A stretch of 64,000 bases of DNA from positions 53,286,960 to 53,350,959 of the forward strand of contig CM057839.1 of assembly GCA_030068075.1 (NCBI GenBank). Direction: 5' to 3'. Below the pieces are notes generated by a model that was given only the letters and a program-made list of their open reading frames with translations, did not search any database and was not told the DNA's origin. Positions 48,646 to 59,816 of the stretch are shown here, one piece after another (the first letter of the stretch is position 1; every line of letters begins with the position of its first letter). This DNA comes from Paguma larvata. Lineage: Eukaryota; Chordata; Mammalia; Carnivora; Viverridae. A program made the position numbers and the translations under genes.

Positions 48646-51422
48646 AAGGCCGTACTGCATTTTGTGCCATGTCATATGCACAAAACTAAGTATGGTGACA
48701 GACACATAATAGGTGCTCAACACAATAGGTAGTCAAAGTCAATATTTGTTGAACGAATAAATGAACATAAACATTTTTTTGAACAGGACATTGCCATAAC
48801 CCATGATGAATTTAAAGAAGATAAGTGGGTCCCCAACATACAAAATGGATCAGAGGAGGCAGGGGTGGAATGTCTAGATACCAATCAAGAGTCTGCCAAA
48901 CTGAGCGAGACATAAGGGTCAAACTGGGCTGTTGGGCAGTGTGAACTGAAGGGAAGAGACCCATGTGCCATTAAGACTTTCCCTAAACCAGTCCAGCTGG
49001 GAGGATGTCATTTTCATTCATGCAAATCTCCAAAAAAGGAGCACCCCCACCTCATGAATAAGAGCAATGCAATAGCCCAGATAGGCCAGCACACAATGAA
49101 CAAAAATCCTCAGGCAGCAATTTAAGCATCTGTAACCCACATCGTATTTTCAGTGGAAATGACCACTGGTCTCTGCACAATTATTCTCCCTGTAATCAAA
49201 GCTGGTTCTTAGTTCACCCTTTCCTTCCCTAGACTCAACAACTCTGATTCCCTTAACCATTTTCAGAGGCTAATTCACCAAGTCTTCTGATTACTTATGT
49301 TCTTCTCCTCTGATTCCTTTCCAACTTCCCTCTCCCTGAAGTCATGTACCTGAATTAGTATTGCTCCAGCCACACTTATCTTACAGGCCTGCTTTTTCTC
49401 TAAGTAGTTGGCAAGGAGCACAGCTCTCCTTCAAGAGGGAGAAGTGGCCTCACCAGAGCATTGCAGTTACGTTCAAGCCCAGCCAGCCAAGGATGCTGAT
49501 TGTCCTGACCTATAGGAGCCCCCACAGAAGTCAGCAAGAAACCCACCTCCAGACAGCATCTGGCCTCAGATCCTGGAGGAAGTCACTGTCCTTTTCCTCT
49601 TCATCATCCTCTCCAAGCTTTCCTATCTTCGTATCAGCCAAAGCCCATACCGGCAAGGACAGAAGAGTAATTGATGGCCTTAAGGGATATCAAAGTGCTA
49701 TTGAGAAAACCACAACTCAACAGCCTCGCAGGTGCTTCCTGCAACAGGGAGGGAAAGAAGTGTCTTTAGAAAGCCCTAAATAACTCTAGGCAGGGATGTC
49801 AACTTGACAAATGACTCTCAAGAAATAGCCCCGTTGTTCTCTGGTGTGTGATTCATCCCAGGCGGTGCTGATGTGGGGGCAAGGCCCAGCCATGAGTCCC
49901 ACAGTTGTCACTTGGGGCCGCTCTTAAGCTCGCCTCTCAGGAGGGATTAGAAGGCATTGTGTTGGTTCCCTTGGCTGGAGTCACTCTGACCTTGTTCTCC
50001 AGTGGTTTTATTCCGTGAATCCTGGATTTGTGCTGATTTGGTTTAAGCTGAATTAAGCGGAGGATGGGCACCACGGGGAGACTCTCTGAGCATCCAGAGG
50101 TCTCCCTCCCTTTGATGTGAGCTCCCAGGGCTTCTTGCAATCATAGCAACAAACACCATGGGCTCCTCTGGACAGAGACCCCCTTTCATCTCCCTGTTCT
50201 CAGTTCCTCAAAGAACTGGCTTAAGTGCTTGTCAAATGTTGGACTGAATAAGTGAAAAGATCCCAAGACCAAGAGTCACAATAGCTAGTTTCTGATCTTG
50301 ACTCTGACAATAAGTAGCTGGGATCATGGCCATGTGTTCAAGTTATCTGGGCCTCCTTATGCTTGTGTGTAGAATGAGAAGCAAGCCCTCAAATCCCCTC
50401 AAACTCAGAGGGGTACCATGAGGTACACAGAGGTCTGCAGAGGCTGACTAGGGCTTGCACTCACTCAGCAGAACAAAGGTGAGGCAAATATGAGGCTAGC
50501 AATTCCTTTGCACAACCAGCAGCAGTAGTAAACAAAAATAGATTGAAAACCCAGATAAAAGGGGCATAATAATTTCAATTAGTAGGTAGGCCAGGAGGCC
50601 CTCTCCAATGACACTTTATGTAGGTATTGTGAATATCAAGTGGGCTGGCATGCAGCCTTGGGCCCACACCTAACAAAAATACAGCATTATCATCCCCCTT
50701 GAGTTTATTGGGTGCTCTTCACCAAAGTATCCTAGCCACCAGACTATGATGTACATTCTTTGTCTTATGACGTTTCTTCTGTGAAACAGCACAACAAATA
50801 AATTTTCCAAGGAAGGCTGTCCCACCAGCAGAGGCAATTTTGTATGTGTGAGTTCCAAAAAAGAAGTCTCTACACAAGATGAGGATGAGTGGTTTGTAAT
50901 GAAATCATGGGCATGTTCTAAAGAGACTAGCCAATGGGTCCCAACAGGGGGCCCATTTCTCAAAGCGATCATCTGATTAATTCCCCCTGGGCAGTAGATG
51001 TGCTCTGGGTTTTAATGTCCTTGGTTTTCATCAATGGCAGCCTTGTTAGTGTTAACAGAAAGCAGGACAAATGCTTTCGAAATCAAGGTCTGGTGGATGC
51101 CTGAATATATGCCCCCCTCTGAAGATCGTTAAAATCTTTAGACCGAAGAATTGAATGCATTTATGTTTTTTATGGACAGGCATTTTAGCAACTGGAATTA
51201 AGGATCACAAAAGTTTTCAGAGGTTTTAACAACCCCAGTTTCCCCTCTGAGAATCATTTTTGGTTTTTTTTTACAGATCACTGATGCCCCTGATCACTGA
51301 GGCTCTTAGTGCTGGAGAAGTCAGTTAGTGAGGATTTGGACTTGCACTTCCTTTTCCCTTGCCTTTGTGGAAAGTGTCTAGTTACTCTCACACCTTTCCT
51401 TGACTTGGATTAATTAAGCAGG
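48646..51422. other. No gene; L2 or MIR scraps
   Basis: An L2-like tail at 48685-48770 (caggacacataatag-type, then tgttgaacgaataaatgaa) and a MIR-like piece at 50285-50385. A 140-codon frame at 49361-49783 plus has no recognisable domain. Confidence 0.45.
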
Positions 51423-51510
51423 TGCTATAGTTTGACTATGTACCCCCAAAATCCATATGTTGAAATCCTGACTTCCAAAAAGGCTGATATTGAAAAGTAG
51501 GGCCTTGGGG

Positions 51511-51744
51511 GCGCCTGGGTGGCTCAGTTGGTTAAGCGGCCGACTTCGGCTCAGGTCATGATCTCACGGTCTGTGAGTTCGAGCCCCGCGTTGGGCTCTG
51601 TGCTGGCAGCCTGGAGCCTGCTTCGGATTCTGTGTCTCCCTCTCTCTCTGCCCCTCCCCCACTCATGCTCTGTCTCTCTATGTCTCAAAAATAAATAAAC
51701 ATTAAAAAAAAATAATAAAAAAAAATTAAAAAAAAAAAAAAAAA
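51511..51744 (+). mobile_element. Young felid tRNA-Lys SINE inside an LTR
   Basis: Near-consensus, with a Pol III A box (tggctcagttggttaagcgg), a B box (gttcgagcccc), the CT block, aataaataaacatt and an A tail. A perfect 19-bp duplication, gaaaagtagggccttgggg, lies at 51492-51510 and 51745-51763. Confidence 0.95.
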
Positions 51745-51762
51745 GAAAAGTAGGGCCTTGGG

Positions 51763-51985
51763 GTACCTGGGTGGCTCAGTTGGCTAAGCATCCAACTTCA
51801 GCCCAGGTCATGATCTCACCATTCATGGGTTTGAGCCCTGTGTCAGGCTTTGTGTTGACAGCTCAGAGCCTGGAGCCTGCTTTGGATTCTGTGTCTCCCT
51901 CTCTCTCTGCCCCTCCCCTGCTCATGCTCTATCTCTCTCTATTTCTCAAAAATGAATAAATGCTAAAAAAAAAAAAAAAAAAAAA
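51763..51985 (+). mobile_element. Older felid SINE, tandem neighbour inside the same LTR
   Basis: Same orientation and family as the SINE just upstream, but more diverged in the head and B box (gggtttgagccctg). Its right flank, gatagagcctttagggg, pairs imperfectly with the agtagggccttgggg on its left. Confidence 0.93.
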
Positions 51986-52404
51986 GATAGAGCCTTTAGG
52001 GGTGCTTAAGTCATGAAGGTGGAGCACTCATGAATGAGATTAGTGTTCCTATAAAACAGACTCCACAGCACTCTCTAGCCCCCTCCACCACGTAAGGATA
52101 CAATGAGAAGTCTGTGACCCAGAAGAAGACTTTCAGTAGAACCTAACCATGCTGGACCGTGAACTCAGACTTCCAGTCTCCAGAATTGTGACCAATAAAT
52201 GTTTGTTGTTTGTAAACCACTCAGTCTGTGGTATTTTTCATAGCAGCCCAAATGGACTAAGACAGCAGGTCTGACAGGAAGGGGCTTTGTTTCAGCTGTG
52301 AATCTTTGCCAGATTCTGATATCTTCTGGGGGATGGACAGACCATCCCACTAAGAGTTAGACAAATAAAAGGAAAAAGAGATATTCTCACTCTGAGATAT
52401 CGAC

Positions 52405-52455
52405 ACCTGCACACATGCACACACATGCACACACATGCATGCACATGTGCGTGTC
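52405..52455. repeat. (CACATG)n-type microsatellite
   Basis: Imperfect cacacatg/cacatg units over about 50 bp, alternating purine and pyrimidine. Confidence 0.8.
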
Positions 52456-52469
52456 TCTACCACTTGTTA

Positions 52470-52645
52470 GCTTGCCTGAGTTGATCTACCTTTCTGAGCA
52501 TTGGTTATCCTGTTTATAAAATAAGAAAAATAAAAGGGCCAAATCATAGTTCTGTTTCAAGGATTAATGGGAAAAAATATACATCAAGCACTTACTTAGC
52601 ACAACACCTGAAATAATTCAGAATGTTCAATAATTATAGTAATAA
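52470..52645 (+). mobile_element. MIR fragment
   Basis: ctgagcattggttatcctgt, ttataaaataagaaaaataa, and acttagcacaacacctgaaa, in MIR order. Confidence 0.6.
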
Positions 52646-54009
52646 CAATATTGAAATCTCCTCTTTCCTGACAAAGAGCCTTCAGCCCCTCAGCACTCTA
52701 CAGAAAGTCAGAGCTGACTCCACTTAGAGTTTTCCATTGGGTTCACTGTGAGGCAGAAGTACAATCTAAGTTATAGGCTTTTCATTTCTATTGTTACAAA
52801 GAAGAATTACTGGAAGAGAGACCATCTACAGTTGTCTGAGTTTGAGGGGACTTGCCTTCTCATTTTATAGGTGAGGATACAGAGGCCCAGAGACCCAGGA
52901 CACCTGGGCTAACTTACTAAGACCAGAGACTAGCTATTATGACCTTTGGTCTTGTGATCTTTTCACTTACCCTTTCAACATTTGGCAAGTACTTAAATAA
53001 GGCAGGTCTTTGAAGAACTGGGAAAAGGAAAGGGCTGGAGTCCCTGCCCTCAGAGGTCTTTGTTGCTAAGATTGCAAGAAGCATTGAGAGCTAATATCAA
53101 AGGGAGAAAGGCCTCACGATGCTCAGAGAGCGTCTCCCCATGGTTCCCATCCTTCCCTGAATGCATCTGAAACCAAGCCAGCACAAATCCCGGGAAGCAA
53201 TCTGAGTGTGCACAGGACTGAACCAAGGCCTCCATGTTGAGGACTATGCTTAAAGCCCTGCTTCCTTCTGAGTCCCTCTCTGTCTCTCTGACTGAAATTT
53301 GAATGGTTTTGCTCCATTAATCAAAAAGCCTTAATTAGCAAGGGACCAATAGTTTCATAATCTCAATGAAAGACCAATATTTATCCAATACTCTCTCACT
53401 TGTATGCCTGTGAGGTGAAACAAGAAAAAGACTCCCAACCACTGTTACTCTGGAACTCACAATGTACAATCTATATACTGAAACAAACACTGGCTGCAAA
53501 GACGCCACCTTCACCACCACTTTAGAAGTGTGACTTTTCATACCCAGAGCTGCAGAAGGTATAGATGTCACGCTAAAGATGACACTTGCAGTGTGGGAGT
53601 TGTCCCTGACTCAAACACAAGCATCAGGGACACAGGGATCTCCTTTGGGGTTGTTCACTGCTGCACCTCCATGCCTAGAATAGCGCCCAGACACCATAGC
53701 CAATAAAAAGTTAGTGAATGCATAAGTGAATTAATAAATGAACCAAATATGAACAGTGGAGTCAAAGAACCATCCAGTGAGTTTGGGCAAATTGCTTGCC
53801 TTCTCTGTTTGCACCCAGATTGCTCATCTTGAAAAAGATCGTAATTGTTGTGAGGATTATTGGCTTCATTGTATAAATCTCTTTAAAACATTGCTAATTA
53901 ATATGAAATATTTTTTGAATATAGATCTTCCCACCGATTGTACTTTTTCTTTATCCTCACAGGGGATTGGCAGACAGTCAGCAATTAAATAGATATATCT
54001 ACAGTTTAT
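52646..54009. other. No gene; MIR scrap at 52855-52910
   Basis: attttataggtgaggataca, gaggcccagagacccagg is antisense MIR core. The rest is unique apart from the L2 tail at 53640. Confidence 0.45.
53640..53745 (+). mobile_element. L2 tail fragment
   Basis: cactgctgcacctccatgcc, tagaatagcgcccagacacc, then agtgaatgcataagtgaatt and aataaatgaacc. Confidence 0.65.
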
Positions 54010-54224
54010 TTTATTTTATTGTTTTGTTTTTTATTTTTAATGTTTATTTATTTTTGAGAGAGAGAAAGAGCACACAAACAGGGAAGGGGCAGAGAGAGAG
54101 GGAGACACAGAATCGGAAGCAGGCTCCAGACTCTGCCCAACATAGGGCTTGAACTCACAAACCATGAGATGGTGACCTGAGCCGAAGTTCTATGCTTAAC
54201 CAACTGAGCCACCCAGACACCTCC
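54010..54224 (-). mobile_element. Felid tRNA-Lys SINE, minus strand
   Basis: Tail ttttaatgtttatttatttt, GA block and head complement (aactgagccacccagacacc) are present. The middle is slightly shortened near 54140. No convincing target duplication was found. Confidence 0.9.
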
Positions 54225-54630
54225 TCCAAAATTTACTTTGGTCAAATGATCATATTAGGAAAGTTCCAAAAGTTTTCTTGGTGGTTGTTCTTTGTTTTTG
54301 TTTTGTTAAAAGGTCAGTTGCCCATAGGTGCTTGACTTTATTACCATTATTTTATATGAAGTGTGACTTTTGTGTTCAGACTCACACATGCTACCGAAAG
54401 AGCCAAGTCACATTTCCACACTTTTTTGGGATTGACCCTCTTCTTACAAAACTGAGACAACTAACTTTCTAGACACACTGATGACTCCTAGTAGTGAGCG
54501 CTTTGTGGGAGGAAGGCTTCAAAGAGCTTTCCAGATGGTGAGCTGACCAGGCCAGTCTCCGCAGGCCACTCACCTAGACCCCTCCAAAAACTTCCTCTCA
54601 ATTAATAACAAAGTATATATGGTCTTTATA

Positions 54631-54694
54631 GAAAGAAAGAAAGAAAGAAAAGGAAGGGAGGGAGGGAGGAAGGGAGGGAAGAAAAAGAAAAACA
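54631..54694. repeat. (GAAA)n/(GGGA)n purine tract
   Basis: 64 bp of pure purine on the plus strand, shifting from gaaa units to ggga/ggaa units. Such tracts can form triplex DNA; that is inference. Confidence 0.9.
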
Positions 54695-55019
54695 ACTAGC
54701 AAAATGTGTGATACTTAGTGGCTAAGATAGTGGGAGTAATGGGAGACATGAATTCACCAAGTATCATGAAATAGCAGTAAAGGCATATGGCATCATATTT
54801 AGTTTATCAAAGAGAAGAAAAGAGAAAGTGCTTGAGAACCAGAAGTGGGATCCAATTCCTGCCTCCTGGGTCCACAGCTTGGATAAAAGCATACCCACCT
54901 GAAGTTCTCTATAAAAGCCAATGCATTGAGAAAACAGTCATTCCCATATCCAACTGCTGAATATTGATCTGGCCTGAGACATTATATTAGTAACAACAAA
55001 TATTTGTACACAAGGAAGT

Positions 55020-55225
55020 ATGGCAAAAATAGCATGGATTTTGGCCTCTGAAAGACTTAAGTACCAACAGTGTGATCTTAAACAAGTTGCTTATCTGAAC
55101 ATCATTTTGTCCTCTATAAAACAGAGTCAAGGATGGAACCCAGAAGTGTTGTTATAAAAATGATAGACAATATCTATAAGCTTCCAGAAGATTGCCTAGG
55201 TCATAAATGGTGCTTAATAAAGGAT
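55020..55225 (+). mobile_element. MIR
   Basis: gcatggattttggcctctga (head), aacaagttgcttatctgaac, ctctataaaacagagtcaag, then ggtgcttaataaagg. Confidence 0.8.
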
Positions 55226-56285
55226 GAGATGATGACAAAGATGATGATGATGATGACAATGATGACAAGGATACAATGAGCTTCCCTATTCAAAAAACAC
55301 ATTCTCAAGTTAAGCAAACACTCTGCCTTTCCCCCAAGAATGTTAGTACTTATGAAAATTTGAGGTGCTAAAATTTTACAGCTTATCACGGCAGCTTTTT
55401 TGAGAGGACTGAACTATAGAAATTAAATTGGCTATATTCATTTGACCATAACTTTAAATGGCCCAAGCTAACTATTCCCACCTAAAACAGATTTTCTTTC
55501 TTATAAGACAAATGCACACACACATACACACACACGCTTACCCCAGCAATTCATTTCTCATTTTGGTTTGGGATGGAGCCAGTTGGGAAAAGGGTTCAGA
55601 GTGTGTTTATTGCCTCTTTGTTCTCAAGCATTTTCTGGGGCCTCTTGGCAGCTCTTGGGTCTGCAGCAAGAAGCAAAGCCCTCCAGGGTTGCAAAGCCCG
55701 GACAAATCTCAGGCTCTGACCATTGCCTGGGGCGGGTGTAGAATGGCTGGAAACCTCTCCCCTCCCATCCCAAACTTCTGCTCAGAACTCTGAGCAAACA
55801 CAGGGCAAGAGTTGAGCACTGGGCCCCCCAGGGCTTGTTCTTACTGGTATTATTTTGGAGTCTGCCATGCTGCCTCTTGCCAGGCCCCACGCTAGACCTT
55901 TCCCCAGATATTGACTGTGACAGAGTCTAGAGTCTCTGTTGTTTGGTCTTAGTAAGCAGTTGTTTGGCAGAATGAGCATGTGTGGGTGTGTGGGTGTGTA
56001 TGTCCGTGTGTGAAGCCCTTCGTACCTGATCTTCATTAATGACACTGTGGATTGTAAACACCGCAGATGCCCTGATTCCAGGAGACCCGTGGATGCCTTT
56101 CCAGAGAAATTACCCGAAAACTTAGCACCAGCACAAGCCCCTAGGCCTGACCCCATTTGGGATCCTTCCTCTAAGCCTGCAGGGGAAAAAACTGTTCAGA
56201 CTAGGCTGAGCCATGGCATCCCAGCACTCTCCACCCCTGCCATCCTTTTGTGCCACTTAAAGTGTGCTGTCGTGGATGTGTTAAA
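55226..56285. other. No gene; simple repeats
   Basis: A gatgat-rich stretch at 55223-55270 and a TG-rich stretch at 55976-56015. Frames of 111 and 124 codons overlap on opposite strands without recognisable domains. Confidence 0.45.
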
Positions 56286-56520
56286 AGGTAATACAGCTTC
56301 GTAGTCAAGAGTACCACCTTTAGCCTTCACAAACTAAGGTCCAAATCTGGCTTTGCCATTTTGGGGAGCTCTGTGGCCTTGAGATAAGTATGTAGTCTCT
56401 TTTTGCCCCAGTTTCCCCAAATATAAAGTAAGTGTAAGGATATTAACGCCTACTTGGTAGTGCAGTTGTGAAGATTACGTGAGGTGGTGGGCGGAAAGGG
56501 CCTGACACGTACTGATAGTA
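56286..56520 (+). mobile_element. Near full-length MIR
   Basis: agcttcgtagtcaagagtac, aaatctggctttgccatttt, ccccagtttccccaaatata, and gcctgacacgtactgatagt, in order. Confidence 0.8.
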
Positions 56521-57923
56521 AAAAGTAGAATCAGAATGTAAATTTCCGGAAGACTAACTACTCCTTAGTGTCTTGGGTTTTGTTTCAGTGAGTTCCCAGC
56601 AACCCCCTCAAAAGGTTATGCGTAATGAGTGTGAATTAATATGGGTTTCTGTGGGAGTTGTTATATCACTGGGATTTTTTCAGCGTCAAGAATGGTGGGA
56701 TTGATCAAATAATTAACTTTAAGATGTATTTTAAGTGTCAGGCATTGTTAAGATGTGAGTCTACAGAAATAAAAAGGCCTGGATCACCGTCCCCACTGTA
56801 CACACAGGCTAGGGAGAGATGGAGGTATCTGTTCAGATATTGACAATGTCCAGGGTGACTGGGCTATGGCACAGGTATCATAAAGGGCTGGAGGCATCAG
56901 TGGTTTCCTGGGAGGGTCCACCACAGAGAAGGAGTGGCCATGGAGAAGGGTCTTGAAGAATAAATAGGGACTTACCCAGAAGAGGAAATGAGGAAGGTGA
57001 TTCTAGACAGAGTGAATATGCAAGGGCACAAAAACAGCAAAGAAAGTGCCATATTTGGAGAAGGGTAAATAGTTCTCAGCAGTCGGAACACAACAGGAGA
57101 AAGTTGTCCAACAAGATAGACTATAGGTAAATCTATTCTGCTGTAACAGTTTGGCTTAGGCCACTTGATGAAATAAATCACTGATGAGATGTCAGCCTGG
57201 CAGATCATTCACTCTCAGTGCCCCCCCCCAACCCCAGCTACAGAGGCAGGAAGGCAGTAATCGGAACAACAGTCAAGGCTTAACTTAATTTAAATGATTC
57301 TCTCAGCTCTTTCTCTGCTATGTAAACAGATGTCTTCTCTGAGTGCAGTTTCTTCATCTGTAAAATGGGAATGGGGTGGGGTGACTCTTCTTCCATTCTA
57401 AGGAACTTCACGCAAATCTCAGTTTCTTATCACCTACTGATGAAAATATTCAGGGCATTATTTGAATAGAGTGACTGTGTAACATACTCTTCTAGAAGAT
57501 CATACAAAGTGACTTTGCAGAAATCAACTTGACTTTTCACACATGGTAATGGACATCTTGAATGAATTTTTCCCACTCTCTTCATGGCCCCATGTGATTT
57601 TTCTATGTCACCCTCTGCTCCCACCTGCAGGATGAGGAACTAACTATCAAACCTAAACTTTTGCTTCCACTTCCAATTCCTCTGAGAAGGGATCTCATAT
57701 TACAGCTCTGAAGGAGGAAACATTAGGCCAGGTGAAAGTACTTAACTTCCTCCAGCCATCCTTCCTCATCCTTCTCTCCCATCCCCCACCCCCAAAAAGG
57801 CAGCTGAAATCTATCAGAGCTTTAAGTGAAGAGTCAATGAACCTGTTAAGTCATCTGGCCCATCAATGAGAGTGGACTGACACCAGAGGCTTCTTTTCCA
57901 TTCTGGTCCTAGAAAGACATTTT
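56521..57923. other. No gene; old-repeat scraps
   Basis: Ancient repeat-like phrases at 56870-57030 and a MIR core scrap at 57345-57372 (tttcttcatctgtaaaatgg). Otherwise nothing. Confidence 0.4.
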
Positions 57924-58049
57924 CTAGATTCTGTCAGCAGTGAAATTCTCTCAATGCTTAATCTGATTCTCTTTCTGAAATCACAGCTAGATCCTGTCAG
58001 CAGTGAAATTCTCTCAGTGCCTAATCTGATTCTCTTTCCGAAATCGCAG
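57924..58049. repeat. 63-bp tandem duplication
   Basis: Two adjacent copies, 57924-57986 and 57987-58049, with an exact 63-bp period and only a few substitutions (for example caatgctta / cagtgccta and ctgaaatcaca / ccgaaatcgca). Both contain gtcagcagtgaaattctctc. The period is a multiple of three, but I see no gene here. Confidence 0.9.
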
Positions 58050-58379
58050 CTTGACTTCCCGAAACCGTGGCCAGCCGTGCTTCCTGCACAAGCTGCCTGA
58101 AAATCACCCATCAGAAAGTCTTCAGGGCTTTGCAGAGTCTGTGTAATGACAGTTCACTCTTCACATAGGGAAAGTGACCCACAGCAAACACAAGGGGAAT
58201 GTTCTAGGCCCAAAGATGTTCCGCAACAGAAAAGAAAAAACCTTGAGTGCCCTTATTTATGGCTTGAGATCCTGGAGCTCCTTTTTCCAAGGCAACCTCA
58301 GGAATGCAGCACATGTAGTCTGAAGAGTGGGTAGGTGGAAGGACAGGTAACATAAGCTGCAGGCAAATATTTAGAGAAA

Positions 58380-58545
58380 TATATGTGTTATTATTATATG
58401 TAAATGCTTATAAATTGTATGAATTTATAAATTTTATTATATTTATATGATATAATATAAATAATAAATAATATAAATATAAATAATATAAACAGAAACA
58501 GAAATATTTTTAATATATATTTATAAGTTTTTATTTATTTATTTA
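58380..58545. repeat. AT-rich low-complexity tract
   Basis: Almost only A and T (ataatataaataataaata-type units), lying shortly upstream of the mini-L1 insertion. Confidence 0.85.
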
Positions 58546-58661
58546 TCAGCAAAATCCCACTGACCCGATGGGAAGTGACCCAAGTTTCTTACTGAAACCT
58601 ACTCCTTCTACCAAGATGACAATAAGAAAATTTTCACATGAGAAAGTGAAAGACTCAAGAT

Positions 58662-58675
58662 GAAAATGTGTTTTT
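58662..58675. repeat. Target-site duplication (left) of the mini-L1 insertion
   Basis: gaaaatgtgttttt, an exact copy of 58748-58761. Confidence 0.92.
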
Positions 58676-58747
58676 CAGTCGTCCCCGTTTAAAGGGCAAG
58701 CGAAATACTGGAGCCCCCTACTCCTCCGCCATGTTGCCCCTATTTTC
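58676..58747 (-). mobile_element. 72-bp mini-insertion: only the extreme 5' end of L1
   Basis: Positions 58676-58738 match 43721-43783 of the full-length L1 at 62 of 63 bases; the single difference is 58687 G against 43732 C. The match covers just the first ~65 nt of L1 RNA, including the YY1 motif at 58726-58735. Nine further bases (58739-58747, cctattttc) have no match in L1 and may be filler. A perfect 14-bp direct repeat, gaaaatgtgttttt, flanks it at 58662-58675 and 58748-58761. There is no A tail, ORF or 3' UTR. The restored empty site reads GTGTTTTT/AAACCC, a typical L1-endonuclease cut. Three bases (ttt) of the primer side also match L1, so priming at an internal AAA of the 5' UTR RNA is plausible. 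Confidence 0.9.
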
Positions 58748-58761
58748 GAAAATGTGTTTTT
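58748..58761. repeat. Target-site duplication (right) of the mini-L1 insertion
   Basis: gaaaatgtgttttt, an exact copy of 58662-58675, followed by aaaccc. The pre-insertion site was therefore TTTTT/AAACCC. Confidence 0.92.
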
Positions 58762-59298
58762 AAACCCTAACTAACCAAAAGAGGTTTTTCTTCCTTCTTA
58801 TTCCACACTTGCGTAAAAGCTCTTGGCTATTTGAGTGTTTGCTTCCTGATTCACGATTGTCCCTCCCTTTTACTTAGCTAATTTATTAACACCTACTCTA
58901 CTCTGGGAACCCAGCATCTCACGAACAATGGCACAGAGAGGTCTTTAAGAAAACAGACTCAACCTGCCTAAAAGGGGAAAACACAGTTAAAACAATTCAT
59001 TCTGACTAAACTATTGTAGAAACAATGGTGCAAACAGTTTGTTTTCTTCCATGGACTTTGCCTTGGCTCTGATATCAGCGGACCCAGCCCTAAACACACT
59101 TCTTAGTAAAATGTACATACCTGGAGCCTGGGGAGCTGTGTGGAAAGAGAAGAAAGCCTCTGAGGTCTGTGTCCTAGCTCAATTGGGGAAAGCAGGAATA
59201 GCACCCACCAGGCAGTTGTGTGGTCTTCAAGTGTAACAGAGACTGCTCAAACAGAGCTGTGTGCCCAAGGTTACCATGAGCCCATAAACCTCCTTCTT

Positions 59299-59510
59299 TT
59301 TTTTTTTTTAATTTTTTTAATGTTTATTTAATTTTTGAGAGACAGAGCCTGAGTGGGGGAGGAGCAGAGAGAGAGGGAGACAGAATCTGAAGCAGGCTCC
59401 AGGCTCTGAGCTGTCAGCACAGAGTCCGACGCGGGGCTCGAACCCACGAACCGTGAGATCATGACCTGAGCCAAAGTCGGATACTTCACTGACTGAGCCA
59501 CCCAGGTGCC
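59299..59510 (-). mobile_element. Felid tRNA-Lys SINE, minus strand
   Basis: Complete and little diverged. The 18-bp duplication cccataaacctccttctt (59281-59298) pairs with cccacaaacctccttctt (59511-59528), one mismatch. Confidence 0.95.
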
Positions 59511-59601
59511 CCCACAAACCTCCTTCTTATGTGAAGACATCCTGGAAAGAACCTTGGGACTGCCAAGAAATGGAGACCTGAACCAATTTTACCTGGTTCT
59601 T

Positions 59602-59784
59602 TTTTTTTTTAATTAATTAATTTATTTTGAGAGAGAGAGAGAGAACATGAGTAGTAGAAGAGCAGAGAGAGAGGGGGAGAAGGAGAGAGAGAATCCCAAA
59701 CTCAAACTCATGAACCGTTGAGACCATGACCCCAGCCAAAATCGGTTGGATGCTTAACCAATTGAGCCACCCGGGTGCTGGGTG
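59602..59784 (-). mobile_element. Diverged felid SINE with missing middle
   Basis: GA block and head complement (caattgagccacccgggtgc) are present, but the segment around the gctgtcagcacagagccc region is missing. Flanks aattttacctggttctt (59585-59601) and aactttacctggttttt (59785-59801) match at 15 of 17. Confidence 0.88.
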
Positions 59785-59816
59785 AACTTTACCTGGTTTT
59801 TAAGAAGGAAAACTGC

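Larger units (their letters stand above)
51423..52264 (+). mobile_element. MLT1/MaLR-type solo LTR, split by two SINEs
   Basis: It begins tgctatagtttgactatgta and ends aaatggactaagaca (TG...CA), the wording of ERVL-MaLR LTRs, with an aataaa signal near 52194. Bases 51511-51985 are two later SINE insertions; without them the LTR is about 370 bp. No internal retroviral genes are present. Confidence 0.85.

Noticed and set aside
51511..51610. A tRNA-like segment with A and B boxes
   Set aside because: It is the tRNA-Lys-derived head of a SINE, not a tRNA gene; there is no intact cloverleaf with CCA-end context.
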